A stretch of 64,000 nt of DNA from Candidatus Thiobius zoothamnicola (lineage in GTDB: Bacteria > Pseudomonadota > Gammaproteobacteria > Chromatiales > Chromatiaceae). The DNA is taken from contig JAPQLC010000012.1 in the NCBI GenBank assembly GCA_030826945.1, positions 1-64,000 on the forward strand. The letters run 5' to 3'. The number at the start of each line of letters is the position of its first letter. The stretch's first letter is position 1. Below the pieces are notes generated by a model. The model was not told the DNA's origin. It searched no databases and was given only the letters and a program-made list of their open reading frames with translations. This document shows positions 45,756 through 53,124 of this stretch, one piece after another. The translations under genes and the position numbers were made by a program.

Positions 45756-46066
45756 GTCGCAATCTCTCCTGCCTTATTAGGTTGTCGATACCAACGTTCT
45801 CGAATTCACAAAGGGAAATCTTCATCAATCAATGGCCGCTAATATAAATCAGCGCGGATATTCCCCAAATTCCACTATCGGGAGATATGGGCCAAACTCA
45901 GCTATCCCTTTTGGGATAGAAAATGTTCACCAACTCACCCCACCCAGCCCGATAGAGCAAACACATCGGTTTGCTAAAATATCATTACATAACGATATAC
46001 TGAAAGTGGCGCGGATATTACTGCCTGATGACAGGCGCGTCAACCTGACCATTGAATAGCTTAATC
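45756..46066. promoter_or_regulatory. Divergent promoter region dsrA / oxygenase operon
   Basis: These 311 bases have no gene. They are AT-rich between 45930 and 46020. CTTCATCAATCAAT at 45820-45833 is shared, with one change, by the opposite strand upstream of cbbL (59301-59314). It must carry promoters for both directions. Confidence 0.5.
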
Positions 46067-46969
46067 ATGATGAACGAAATTGACCAATCCATACCAACCA
46101 GCAGCCCCTTCCATCTGGCAAATGACGAAGCCTATCAGCTGTGGCGCGAACGCAAGCTCGCCGCCCCCCCACAACCCGATGTCATTCATATTGCATCAGC
46201 GGAACACCCAAGCGCCGAAACCATCAATAATCTCGTTAAAAGCTGCAAAACCCATAATTTCGCACGTTTCACTTATGCCTCCCCACCCATATCACCGGAA
46301 ACCGCTTTACAAAATCTTGGCCGGAAATTGCGCCTTGACACCCCTGATATCAACTTATGCGCCGCAGACAACGGTTTAACCCAAATCACCGTGAAACCCA
46401 CCCATACCGACCAAACATACATCCCCTATACGAATCGACCACTCGGCTGGCACACAGACGGTTACTACAACACCATCAAGCAACAAATTTATGCCTGGCT
46501 GCTTTATTGCCACCACCCAGCGCAACAAGGTGGCGAAAACCTTTTGCTGGACCACCATATCGCCTATATCCGCTTACGCGACCAAAACCCCGACTGGATC
46601 AGGGCCTTGATGCATCCGGAAACCTTTATTATTCCGCCCAATATTGAAGGTGGGCGAGAAATCCGCCCCGCACATAGCGGCCCGGTGTTTTCGGTATCTC
46701 AAGATGGGGAACACCTGCATATGCGTTATTCCGCCAGACAACGCAACATTCAATGGCGTGACGACCCGGATACCCGGAAAGCCGCACACTTCATGCTGGA
46801 TCTACTGCAAAATGAAGATGAAGTTTACAAACGGCAAATACGCCTAAAACAAGGCGAAGGCATTGTCAGTAACAACATTTTGCATAGCCGAAAAGGATTT
46901 ACCGATGCGCCCAATGCACAGGCCAAACGACGCCTCTACCGCGCGCGTTATTACAACGCTATTTGCTGA
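46067..46969 (+). CDS. TauD-type Fe(II)/2-oxoglutarate-dependent oxygenase
   Basis: The product is 300 residues from ATG 46067. The iron facial triad is visible: His129 and Asp131 in GWHTDGYYN, distal His273 in NNILHSRKGF. Arg near 288-293 (RRLYRARYYN) would bind 2-oxoglutarate. This is the TauD/TfdA/GBBH-like fold. TauD relatives oxidise organosulfonates, but others act on carnitine-like compounds or on RNA or protein; the substrate is unknown here. It is divergent from dsrA and heads a five-gene operon with a Cas6-like gene and a cysteine-less DsrC homologue. Confidence 0.82.
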   Translation: MMNEIDQSIPTSSPFHLANDEAYQLWRERKLAAPPQPDVIHIASAEHPSAETINNLVKSCKTHNFARFTYASPPISPETALQNLGRKLRLDTPDINLCAADNGLTQITVKPTHTDQTYIPYTNRPLGWHTDGYYNTIKQQIYAWLLYCHHPAQQGGENLLLDHHIAYIRLRDQNPDWIRALMHPETFIIPPNIEGGREIRPAHSGPVFSVSQDGEHLHMRYSARQRNIQWRDDPDTRKAAHFMLDLLQNEDEVYKRQIRLKQGEGIVSNNILHSRKGFTDAPNAQAKRRLYRARYYNAIC

Positions 46970-46986
46970 TTTCTGGACCTGAACCT

Positions 46987-47175
46987 ATGCTGCACCTTAG
47001 CCAAATCATGATTTCCAATCAGGAAATTCAAACCTTTGACGAACTCAAATCCGCCGTTAAAACGTTCGCTGAGAACGGCGAAATGTACTTGCGATTTGAC
47101 GTCAAACCCGCCTATCCCGATACACCCGCCGACTGGGAAGACCAGCTTGAAGCCACCTTTAACAGCCGTTACTGA
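46987..47175 (+). CDS. Small acidic protein of the sulfur-linked operon
   Basis: The product is 62 residues from ATG 46987 (MLHLSQIMISNQEIQ). It is acidic, without Cys or membrane segment, with a conserved-looking core RFDVKPAYPDTPADWEDQLE. It starts 17 bases after the oxygenase stop. I believe similar small proteins accompany DsrC/Cas6 genes in other sulfur oxidisers, but I cannot confirm this here. Function unknown. Confidence 0.65.
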   Translation: MLHLSQIMISNQEIQTFDELKSAVKTFAENGEMYLRFDVKPAYPDTPADWEDQLEATFNSRY

Positions 47176-47218
47176 ATCCAGGGCCAAATGCATAAATGCT
47201 TGATAAGTTGACAAAATC

Positions 47219-47926
47219 ATGAATTATATCAACCCAAACGAACTGGCCGACACCGCCGCTGAATCACTCAGAAAGGATTTGGGCCAACAAGCCGAACTGG
47301 AAAACCTACTCGTTGCATTGCAGGAAAAACTGCACAAAATGCCGGAGAACGCGTCCGCCAATGAACGCGCCTATTTGCAACTTGAGTTGGCACGCACGTT
47401 GCAAATCCTTGAACGCGGCGAAGAGGCATGTCCATTAGCTTTAACAGCATTTGGCATTTTCGCCGACAACAAGGCCTGGGAACAGGCAGCGGAAGCCTGC
47501 GACATTGCCTACCAAAGTCATCATGCGGACGCATTGATCGCACTGGGTCACGGCGTGTGGATCGGCGTGACATTCCCGATTGATCCGGAAATATCCGTTC
47601 ACCTGCTCAGCCATATCGTTGATGACACCCCAGACGACTCCGATGGTGCCGCTGTCGCGGCAGCGACCGCCGCTTTCATTGCGGACATACGGGCTGAAGA
47701 AGGGCCAGAAAAAGACCGTTTAGTGTTTTTCGCCCAACAACTGCTGGGTAAAGTCGCCCGTCGTCACAGCAATGTGGAAAGCATAGCGGAATTCCAACAC
47801 TGGGTTGAAAAACTGGAGCTTGACGATCCCGATAAATTCCTGATTCGCTTGCGCAATGTGGTTGACGTTCTGGTGCAAGATCAATGGTGGATTGATCGCG
47901 ACGCCATTCAGGCAGCGATTCGTTAA
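47219..47926 (+). CDS. Helical protein of unknown function (sulfur-linked operon)
   Basis: The product is 235 residues and all-helical, with TPR-like spacing in residues 40-110 (LELARTLQILERGEEACPLA ... WEQAAEACDIAYQSH). It is acidic with few cysteines. No family name can be given with confidence. It ends 13 bases before the Cas6-like start, so it is in the same operon. Possible role as a scaffold for its neighbours is inference only. Confidence 0.65.
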   Translation: MNYINPNELADTAAESLRKDLGQQAELENLLVALQEKLHKMPENASANERAYLQLELARTLQILERGEEACPLALTAFGIFADNKAWEQAAEACDIAYQSHHADALIALGHGVWIGVTFPIDPEISVHLLSHIVDDTPDDSDGAAVAAATAAFIADIRAEEGPEKDRLVFFAQQLLGKVARRHSNVESIAEFQHWVEKLELDDPDKFLIRLRNVVDVLVQDQWWIDRDAIQAAIR

Positions 47927-47939
47927 AGGAAATACCAAT

Positions 47940-48638
47940 ATGTATTGGCAGGAAGAAAAACAGCAAACCGAATACCAGGTGCCCGACGACATTATCGACC
48001 TCCTGTTCGATATTGAATGCCGTGAACTTGCCGTAGACCACGCATACCCACTCAGTCAGGCGCTATTACAAACGCTGCCTTTATTGAGTGAAAACAAACA
48101 AGTCGCCATCCACAACATCCACTTGGCCGGCTCGCAAAATGGTTGGGAGCGCCCTGACCCGGAACTGGGCCAGAAACTGATGCCATCCAGACGCACAAAA
48201 CTGACTATCCGCTTACCGAAAACGCTTAAAACCCAAGTGTCAGATAAGCTTAACGGCGTCTCAATCAATGTCGCTGGTGACATCATCAAAATCGGCAAAG
48301 CCAAGCCCAAACTATTAAGCAAACAAGGGACGTTATTCAGCCGGCAAATCATCCTGAAAACCGGTGAGGCAGAAAACGAGCAGGCTTTTCTCTCCCGTAT
48401 GGTGGAAACGCTCGCCGCGCACAATATCAATGTAAAAAAAGCCTTATGCGGCATAACACAGACCATCAACGGGCCTGAAGGCATACAGCCAACTCGCAGC
48501 TTGATGCTAGCGGATCTCCATATGGAAGAGGCCGTCAAACTACAACAACATGGCATTGGCGAACACGGCTATATGGGATGCGGCATTTTTATCCCACATA
48601 AAGGCATTGATGCCGTCAAACAGACGGGAGATGAATAA
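47940..48638 (+). CDS. Cas6/Cmx6-family protein without CRISPR
   Basis: The product is 232 residues with AAAGGA before ATG 47940. It resembles Cas6/Cmx6 (I-MYXAN type) proteins: LLFDIECRELAVDHAYPLSQ at the N-terminus, HNIHLAGSQNGW, RRTKLTIRLPK, RSLMLADLHMEEAVKLQQHG, and a Gly-rich C-terminal loop GIGEHGYMGCGIFIPHKGI (about 205-223) for RNA binding. Cas6 enzymes cut CRISPR transcripts at hairpins. No array and no other cas gene lies in the window; the gene is flanked by DsrC-related genes. His residues (34, 58, 61, 209, 220) could be catalytic. It may cleave other RNAs or have lost activity. Confidence 0.75.
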   Translation: MYWQEEKQQTEYQVPDDIIDLLFDIECRELAVDHAYPLSQALLQTLPLLSENKQVAIHNIHLAGSQNGWERPDPELGQKLMPSRRTKLTIRLPKTLKTQVSDKLNGVSINVAGDIIKIGKAKPKLLSKQGTLFSRQIILKTGEAENEQAFLSRMVETLAAHNINVKKALCGITQTINGPEGIQPTRSLMLADLHMEEAVKLQQHGIGEHGYMGCGIFIPHKGIDAVKQTGDE

Positions 48639-48756
48639 ATCCACCCGCTTCATCTATAATCGGCGACCCTTTGACAACCTGTTAAGGTTCGCTAACCAAA
48701 CACGCTTCGCCACTGGCGAGCAATCTTAAAACCAAACTTTTAAGAGGACCAAGTAA

Positions 48757-49101
48757 ATGACACTTGAAGTTAATGGCAAAACAATTGAACTGGACGACCA
48801 CGGCAACATGACCGACCCCGCTCAATGGGATGAAGCAGTCGCTCGCGCCTTGGCCGCCGCAGATGAAACCATGGGTGAATTAACTCAGGAACACCTGGAC
48901 GTACTCAACTATCTACGGGATGAATATTTCAACAATAACGCCAACCAACCCATGGAACGCGCGATCAACAAAGATATGGGCAAAATCTGGGGTAAGAAAA
49001 TCAGCAGCAAAGATCTGTACAAACTGTTCCCAGGCGCGCCTAGTAAACAAGGCAACCGAATTGCCGGGTTACCTTATATAGCGCGTAAAGGGGGATATTA
49101 A
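48757..49101 (+). CDS. DsrC/TusE-family protein lacking cysteines (RspA type)
   Basis: The product is 114 residues with AAGAGGACC before the ATG. The DsrC fold is clear (VNGKTIELDDHGNM, TQEHLDVLNYLRDEYF, KDLYKLFPGAPSKQGNRIAG). But the residue at the first DsrC Cys is Asn100, the C-terminus ends GGY, and there is no Cys anywhere. So it cannot carry sulfur. Such homologues have been called RspA and are proposed to be regulatory. The 118-base gap before it may contain its own promoter. A hairpin follows. Confidence 0.88.
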   Translation: MTLEVNGKTIELDDHGNMTDPAQWDEAVARALAAADETMGELTQEHLDVLNYLRDEYFNNNANQPMERAINKDMGKIWGKKISSKDLYKLFPGAPSKQGNRIAGLPYIARKGGY

Positions 49102-49108
49102 CCTTTAA

Positions 49109-49125
49109 GGGGCCAATTTGGCCCC
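49109..49125 (+). terminator. Hairpin terminator after the cysteine-less dsrC homologue
   Basis: GGGGCC-AATTT-GGCCCC is a perfect 6-pair GC stem 8 bases past the stop codon. The T-run after it is weak. It also faces the convergent hydrolase gene. Confidence 0.65.
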
Positions 49126-49161
49126 ATTAATTCGCTAAATAATAAACAATACTGGATCGAT

Positions 49162-49809
49162 TCAGTCCGTCAAAGCCAGATATTCCGGCAAAACCTGGCC
49201 ACTAGGCTTTACATAATTCTCAATGGGCTGGCTATCCAATTGTTCCAAACGCTGCGTAATATCTTGAATTAACGACGTATTCAACGGCACAAGCGAATGG
49301 ATAATCCCATTTAACAACATACTAGGCCTTTCTCCCCAATCAGAACTGCTTGAAGGAAGAATGACATGATCAAACTTCAAACGATAAGTATAGGTGGGGA
49401 TTCTCTTGAGCCTTCTGCCATAAGCATTCAGATCATTTAGAAAACGACTGCCTGGCCGCATATCTTTCGCACCTTGGCCAAAATAAAGATAAGCCAGATA
49501 AGAACCATAATGAGGGCCAGATATACTGAAAAAAGCTGAGACCCGCTTCTCCTTGACGATATTCTGGATATAGACTCTGGAAATCAAACACCCCATGCTA
49601 AAGCCGATAATGACGAAATCCTCATCAGACGGCAGGTGTGTTTCAATATAAGCATGAAGCTTTTGGGAGAGATCAAGGATGCCTTTGTTCGCATCGAAGG
49701 GCTTCAAAGTTGGCATGAAGCATTGATGACCGGCTTCTTCTAAAGCAGAGCGGAGCTTAGAGAATTCGCAACCGCTAAGAAACATTCCATGTACAAGTAA
49801 GATATTCAT
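49162..49809 (-). CDS. Alpha/beta hydrolase (lipase-like)
   Basis: The product is 215 residues. The fold starts NILLVHGMFLSG (oxyanion loop) and has nucleophile elbow GFSMG (Ser near residue 71), with SISGPHYGSYL resembling lipases/PGAP1-like esterases. The catalytic Asp and His are less certain (His near 170, in GIIHSLVPL). Substrate unknown. Base composition is slightly more AT-rich than its neighbours. It stands alone between the RspA operon and the carboxysome operon. Confidence 0.75.
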   Translation of the reverse strand: MNILLVHGMFLSGCEFSKLRSALEEAGHQCFMPTLKPFDANKGILDLSQKLHAYIETHLPSDEDFVIIGFSMGCLISRVYIQNIVKEKRVSAFFSISGPHYGSYLAYLYFGQGAKDMRPGSRFLNDLNAYGRRLKRIPTYTYRLKFDHVILPSSSSDWGERPSMLLNGIIHSLVPLNTSLIQDITQRLEQLDSQPIENYVKPSGQVLPEYLALTD

Positions 49810-49956
49810 CCCTGTCTAAATATTGCTTTAGAAGAACAAATTTAATTATACAAAATATTTCCTAATAGATGTGAGCATCAAGATAGATTACATCAATGTC
49901 AAATCACGTTTGGATAACCAATAAAACATGTCTCCAAACGCAATTGGTCAGCAACA

Positions 49957-50217
49957 TCAGTCCGGCCAAACCCGTCGCCCATGCTGAATGACGACCGTAT
50001 GGCTTGATGATGGCCCGGCAATCAGCGCGGTTGACTGAACACCAGCCGCCACTGAAGCCGTCTTCTGTTGTGCTTGAGGCTTCTTCGTTCTAGTTACCCG
50101 AGGCTTCCTTGTTGACGCCGCCTTACGCACCACTTTCTTCTTAGCGGTTTTATCTGCAGTGGATTTGGTCATACGAGTCGTGGCGACCAGCTTTTCACTC
50201 ACTGTGTCATCGCTCAT
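49957..50217 (-). CDS. mcdB: McdB-like carboxysome positioning protein
   Basis: The product is 86 residues: a low-complexity Lys/Thr/Ala-rich disordered protein ending GRRVWPD. The 4-base ATGA overlap with mcdA, the position at the end of the cso operon and the C-terminal Trp fit alpha-McdB, which is a short disordered adaptor with a conserved terminal Trp. It links carboxysomes to the McdA gradient on the nucleoid. Sequence similarity in such proteins is low, so the call rests on context. Confidence 0.75.
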   Translation of the reverse strand: MSDDTVSEKLVATTRMTKSTADKTAKKKVVRKAASTRKPRVTRTKKPQAQQKTASVAAGVQSTALIAGPSSSHTVVIQHGRRVWPD

Positions 50218-50843
50218 AACATAACTCTCATTTCATTGATCAATTGTTTCAGTTCATTCACGGCCGCCGCGCCACGCGCGCCAGTATCCAACACGCTACG
50301 GCCTTCAAGAAGACTACTACGATATACCATGCGACGGTAAATAGCCGTCTCAGCAACCTGTAGCTCCAGTTCAGCAACCGCCCGGCGGATCGCCTGTGAT
50401 AGCTTGGTGCGAGGCTCAAGCTGATTCACCACCAAAAGCCCCATTAAATCGGGATTCTCTTCACGCGCACGTGCGACTTCAGCCTCAATTTTAACGCTGG
50501 CCCATAAATCAAGGGGGGACGGCAAAACTGGAATCAAAACCAGATCACTATTCACCAGAGCCTGCCGGGTTTGTGCCGAATGCACAGAAGGCGGACAATC
50601 AATCAGCAGGTAATCGTTTTCTGATTGATGTTTGGACAAACAACCAACGAGATCCTGAGAAGCATCAATGAATGAGATATCTTGATCAATCGTACTCAGG
50701 CTTCCCCATTGACAAGCCGATTGCTGCGGATCCGCATCCAATAACACGGTCACGCTTTCTTCTGCAAAAGCGCAAGCAAGATTAATGGCCAAAGTGGTTT
50801 TCCCAGCGCCACCCTTATTACCCGCAATAGCGATAACCGGCAC
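50214..50843 (-). CDS. mcdA: McdA, ParA-type carboxysome-distribution ATPase
   Basis: The product is 209 residues. The deviant Walker A GNKGGAGKTTLAINLA is near the N-terminus, Walker A' in LLDADPQQSACQWG, Walker B in LLIDCPPS. This is the ParA/MinD family. In alpha-carboxysome operons the ParA-like gene followed by a small disordered gene is McdA-McdB, which spaces carboxysomes along the nucleoid. It lies 6 bases after acRAF. Confidence 0.9.
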   Translation of the reverse strand: MPVIAIAGNKGGAGKTTLAINLACAFAEESVTVLLDADPQQSACQWGSLSTIDQDISFIDASQDLVGCLSKHQSENDYLLIDCPPSVHSAQTRQALVNSDLVLIPVLPSPLDLWASVKIEAEVARAREENPDLMGLLVVNQLEPRTKLSQAIRRAVAELELQVAETAIYRRMVYRSSLLEGRSVLDTGARGAAAVNELKQLINEMRVML

Positions 50844-50849
50844 GCTAGA

Positions 50850-51110
50850 TCACTCCGCCGACGGCGAATCCGCTAATTTATCCAGTAGCATAGCGAATTG
50901 ACGCTGCTCACTGGTTACTTCATCAGCGCCTTCTTTCAGATGAATCGTGACATTGACATAATCCCGCCCGAAGCCCATGTCGGGATAATAGCCTTCACGC
51001 TCCGAAAGCTCAGCCGCCTGATCAAGGAAATCACGCAAATCGGGATAACCATCAAATTCATATCGGGCTTCCAAACAGACTGGCCGTTTACGCTCTCGCC
51101 ATCGATTCAT
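50850..51110 (-). CDS. acRAF, RuBisCO assembly factor (pterin dehydratase-like)
   Basis: The product is 86 residues. It resembles the pterin-4-alpha-carbinolamine dehydratase-like protein encoded in cso operons: CLEARYEFDGYPDLRDFLDQ, then VNVTIHLKEGADEVTSEQRQ. It lacks the catalytic His triad of true dehydratases. It is proposed to help form IA RuBisCO fold in the carboxysome. Located between the bacterioferritin-like gene and mcdA. Confidence 0.85.
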   Translation of the reverse strand: MNRWRERKRPVCLEARYEFDGYPDLRDFLDQAAELSEREGYYPDMGFGRDYVNVTIHLKEGADEVTSEQRQFAMLLDKLADSPSAE

Positions 51111-51140
51111 TGATTCCCCCTAACGATTCCAAACTGAGAA

Positions 51141-51590
51141 TTACTGCGTCATGCCCCGTAAATCAGCCTGCCATTTGATCAGTTGATGATGATGAACATG
51201 CTCTTCGTCCAACAAATCCTTGAACAACATGCGGTCATCATAATCGCCAATCTTTTGACAATGCTCAACTGCGCCGCTATATAGCTCAATCAGATCCCGT
51301 TCAAAACGGATATCAATATCCAACAACTCATCCAGACTTCCACCTAAGGCAGTCGGCCTAAGCCGTGATGCATTCGGTGCAACGCCAACCGCCAGCATCC
51401 GTTGAATAATACGTTCAGCATGGCTCATCTCTGAATAAGCCTCTTCACGCAATGCTTTGGCTGGTTGATGCAATCCCCAAGACGCAACCAAGCTGGCTTG
51501 GGTACTATACAACTGCACTGCAGAAAGCTCCAAGCTCAACGCTCTGCCTAAATATCCCAGGACTTTCTGATCAGCACGCGCCATTAGCAT
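51141..51590 (-). CDS. Bacterioferritin-like protein of the carboxysome operon
   Basis: The product is 149 residues, a four-helix ferritin-like protein. Iron-ligand residues appear in LELSAVQLYSTQ (Glu), EMSHAERIIQRM (Glu, His) and DEEHVHHHQLI (Glu, His). A paralogous bacterioferritin is a regular member of alpha-carboxysome operons, with no settled role. It starts 129 bases after the second csoS1 and is 30 bases before acRAF. Confidence 0.85.
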   Translation of the reverse strand: MLMARADQKVLGYLGRALSLELSAVQLYSTQASLVASWGLHQPAKALREEAYSEMSHAERIIQRMLAVGVAPNASRLRPTALGGSLDELLDIDIRFERDLIELYSGAVEHCQKIGDYDDRMLFKDLLDEEHVHHHQLIKWQADLRGMTQ

Positions 51591-51719
51591 TTCACTCTCT
51601 AATCCATATGACGTTAGATAGCGCCGTCAAACAGCTATCCCTGCTTTTATGACGACACTCTCCAGGCGCTATTGCTTAAAAAGAACAACGCCTCATTCTC
51701 ATTTCAGCCAGATAACTTA

Positions 51720-52025
51720 TCAGGCGTCAGTTGTGCTGCCTTTAGGCAATACAGGTTCAACTTCACGATGCGGACGCGCGATAATGTGAGCAGCCACCAA
51801 GCCGTCGCCTACTCGTTCACACGCATCAGCGCCAGCGCGCACCGCCGCATTCACCGCACCAGTTTCACCGCGAACCAATACGGTGACATAACCACCGCCA
51901 ACAAATTCACGGCCAATCAGGCGGACTTCAGCCGCTTTGGTCATGGCGTCGGCAGCTTCAATAGCAGGCACCAAACCGCGGGTTTCGATCATGCCGAGGG
52001 CAATACCATAGTTTTCGTTTGACAT
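51720..52025 (-). CDS. csoS1: CsoS1 major hexameric shell protein (copy 2)
   Basis: The product is 101 residues, a single BMC domain ([31 protein letters not shown]). It forms hexamers that tile the flat shell faces. It differs from copy 1 mainly at the C-terminus (PKGSTTDA). It lies 46 bases after copy 1; two copies rather than three are present. Confidence 0.95.
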   Translation of the reverse strand: MSNENYGIALGMIETRGLVPAIEAADAMTKAAEVRLIGREFVGGGYVTVLVRGETGAVNAAVRAGADACERVGDGLVAAHIIARPHREVEPVLPKGSTTDA

Positions 52026-52071
52026 CGTCTAATCTCCGTACTCGAAATAAAAAAATGCTTGTTAATGCCGA

Positions 52072-52386
52072 TTAGCTTACACGGCGGATAACATCGTTAT
52101 TTGCGCCGAGCACAGGCTCGACTTCGCGGTGAGGACGCGCAATAATGTGCGCCGCTACCAAACCATCGCCAACACGCTCACAGGCGTCAGCGCCTGCGCG
52201 TACTGCTGCGTTTACCGCACCAGTCTCTCCCCTGACCATCACAGTCACGTAACCGCCGCCAACAAAATCACGACTGATCAAACGGACTTCCGCCGCTTTG
52301 GTCATCGCATCAGCCGCTTCGATGGCGGGTACCAGTCCGCGCGTTTCAATCATGCCCAGTGCAATACCATAATTATCATTTGCCAT
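52072..52386 (-). CDS. csoS1: CsoS1 major hexameric shell protein (copy 1)
   Basis: The product is 104 residues, BMC domain nearly identical to copy 2 (differences such as [15 protein letters not shown] against [15 protein letters not shown]) with C-terminus GANNDVIRRVS. It forms hexamers of the alpha-carboxysome shell with a central pore. The DNA identity between copies makes them likely recent duplicates under homogenising selection. Confidence 0.95.
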   Translation of the reverse strand: MANDNYGIALGMIETRGLVPAIEAADAMTKAAEVRLISRDFVGGGYVTVMVRGETGAVNAAVRAGADACERVGDGLVAAHIIARPHREVEPVLGANNDVIRRVS

Positions 52387-52550
52387 CTTTCGTGTCTCCT
52401 ATTGACTCGACTGTTAACTCTTCAACTTAGGAGAGTTAGCTCGTTAAATCTTCACTCTCCATCGCTTGCGACAGACACAAAAACGATGGAATTCTCAATT
52501 GGATCCCTGGCGGAATTCATACCCGGTTAACGATCCAAATATGATTGGGT

Positions 52551-52802
52551 TTATTCCGCATCCGGCCAATGATCAATAATCCCGCAGATCGCCAAATCCG
52601 TCAGCACTTCAAAATCGCCAGCCGTGTAACGCGCAGCCGAACCACTCGTTACAAATATCCAGTTGCCTGGTTCCGCCCCTACCGGGTCAGTCGCCACCAA
52701 GCGTTTACCTTTTGCATCACGCAGCACCCGTAAAGCCACATGCTTCAAACCAACATGTCGGCAAGTACAGGTCAGCGAACCTTCAACTTGCAGAATTTGC
52801 AT
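52551..52802 (-). CDS. csoS4B: CsoS4B pentameric vertex protein
   Basis: The product is 83 residues of the BMV/EutN fold (MQILQVEGSLTCTCRHVGL; VGAEPGNWIFVTSGSAAR; ICGIIDHWP). It closes shell vertices as pentamers. Its start overlaps the end of csoS4A by 20 bases, an unusually deep overlap that comes from the extended tail of CsoS4A. Confidence 0.93.
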   Translation of the reverse strand: MQILQVEGSLTCTCRHVGLKHVALRVLRDAKGKRLVATDPVGAEPGNWIFVTSGSAARYTAGDFEVLTDLAICGIIDHWPDAE

Positions 52803-53124
52803 CAGGCTTTGACCTCACTTGCGACCCGGGCACAGATTCTGTTTCCGCCGTTGAATCCGCCTCAGACTCAGTTTTCGGTTCTTCCGGCGGCCATTTATCA
52901 ATAATGCCGACAATCGTTAAATCACTGGGATAACCCTTGCTTCCCGCCGCTTCACGCGCTGCAGACGAACCCACGCAAATAACCCAGTCACCCGGCTTGG
53001 CACCGACTGCATCCACCGCCACCGCCTGTGAACTGCCATCCTGCACCACTTGCAATAATTTGTGTTCCATCATCGCAATGCGGTTGGTTGATACCAGAGG
53101 CCTGACTATCTGAACAATTTTCAT
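52783..53124 (-). CDS. csoS4A: CsoS4A pentameric vertex protein with C-terminal extension
   Basis: The product is 113 residues, where CsoS4A is usually near 83-88. The BMV fold occupies residues 1-80 (KIVQIVRPLVSTNRIAMMEH; CVGSSAAREAAGSKGYPSDL; IIDKWP), and a polar Glu/Ser-rich tail of about 30 residues follows, overlapping csoS4B in another frame. The start overlaps the csoSCA stop (TAATG). Pentamers sit at shell vertices; the tail could be disordered. Confidence 0.93.
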   Translation of the reverse strand: MKIVQIVRPLVSTNRIAMMEHKLLQVVQDGSSQAVAVDAVGAKPGDWVICVGSSAAREAAGSKGYPSDLTIVGIIDKWPPEEPKTESEADSTAETESVPGSQVRSKPDANSAS

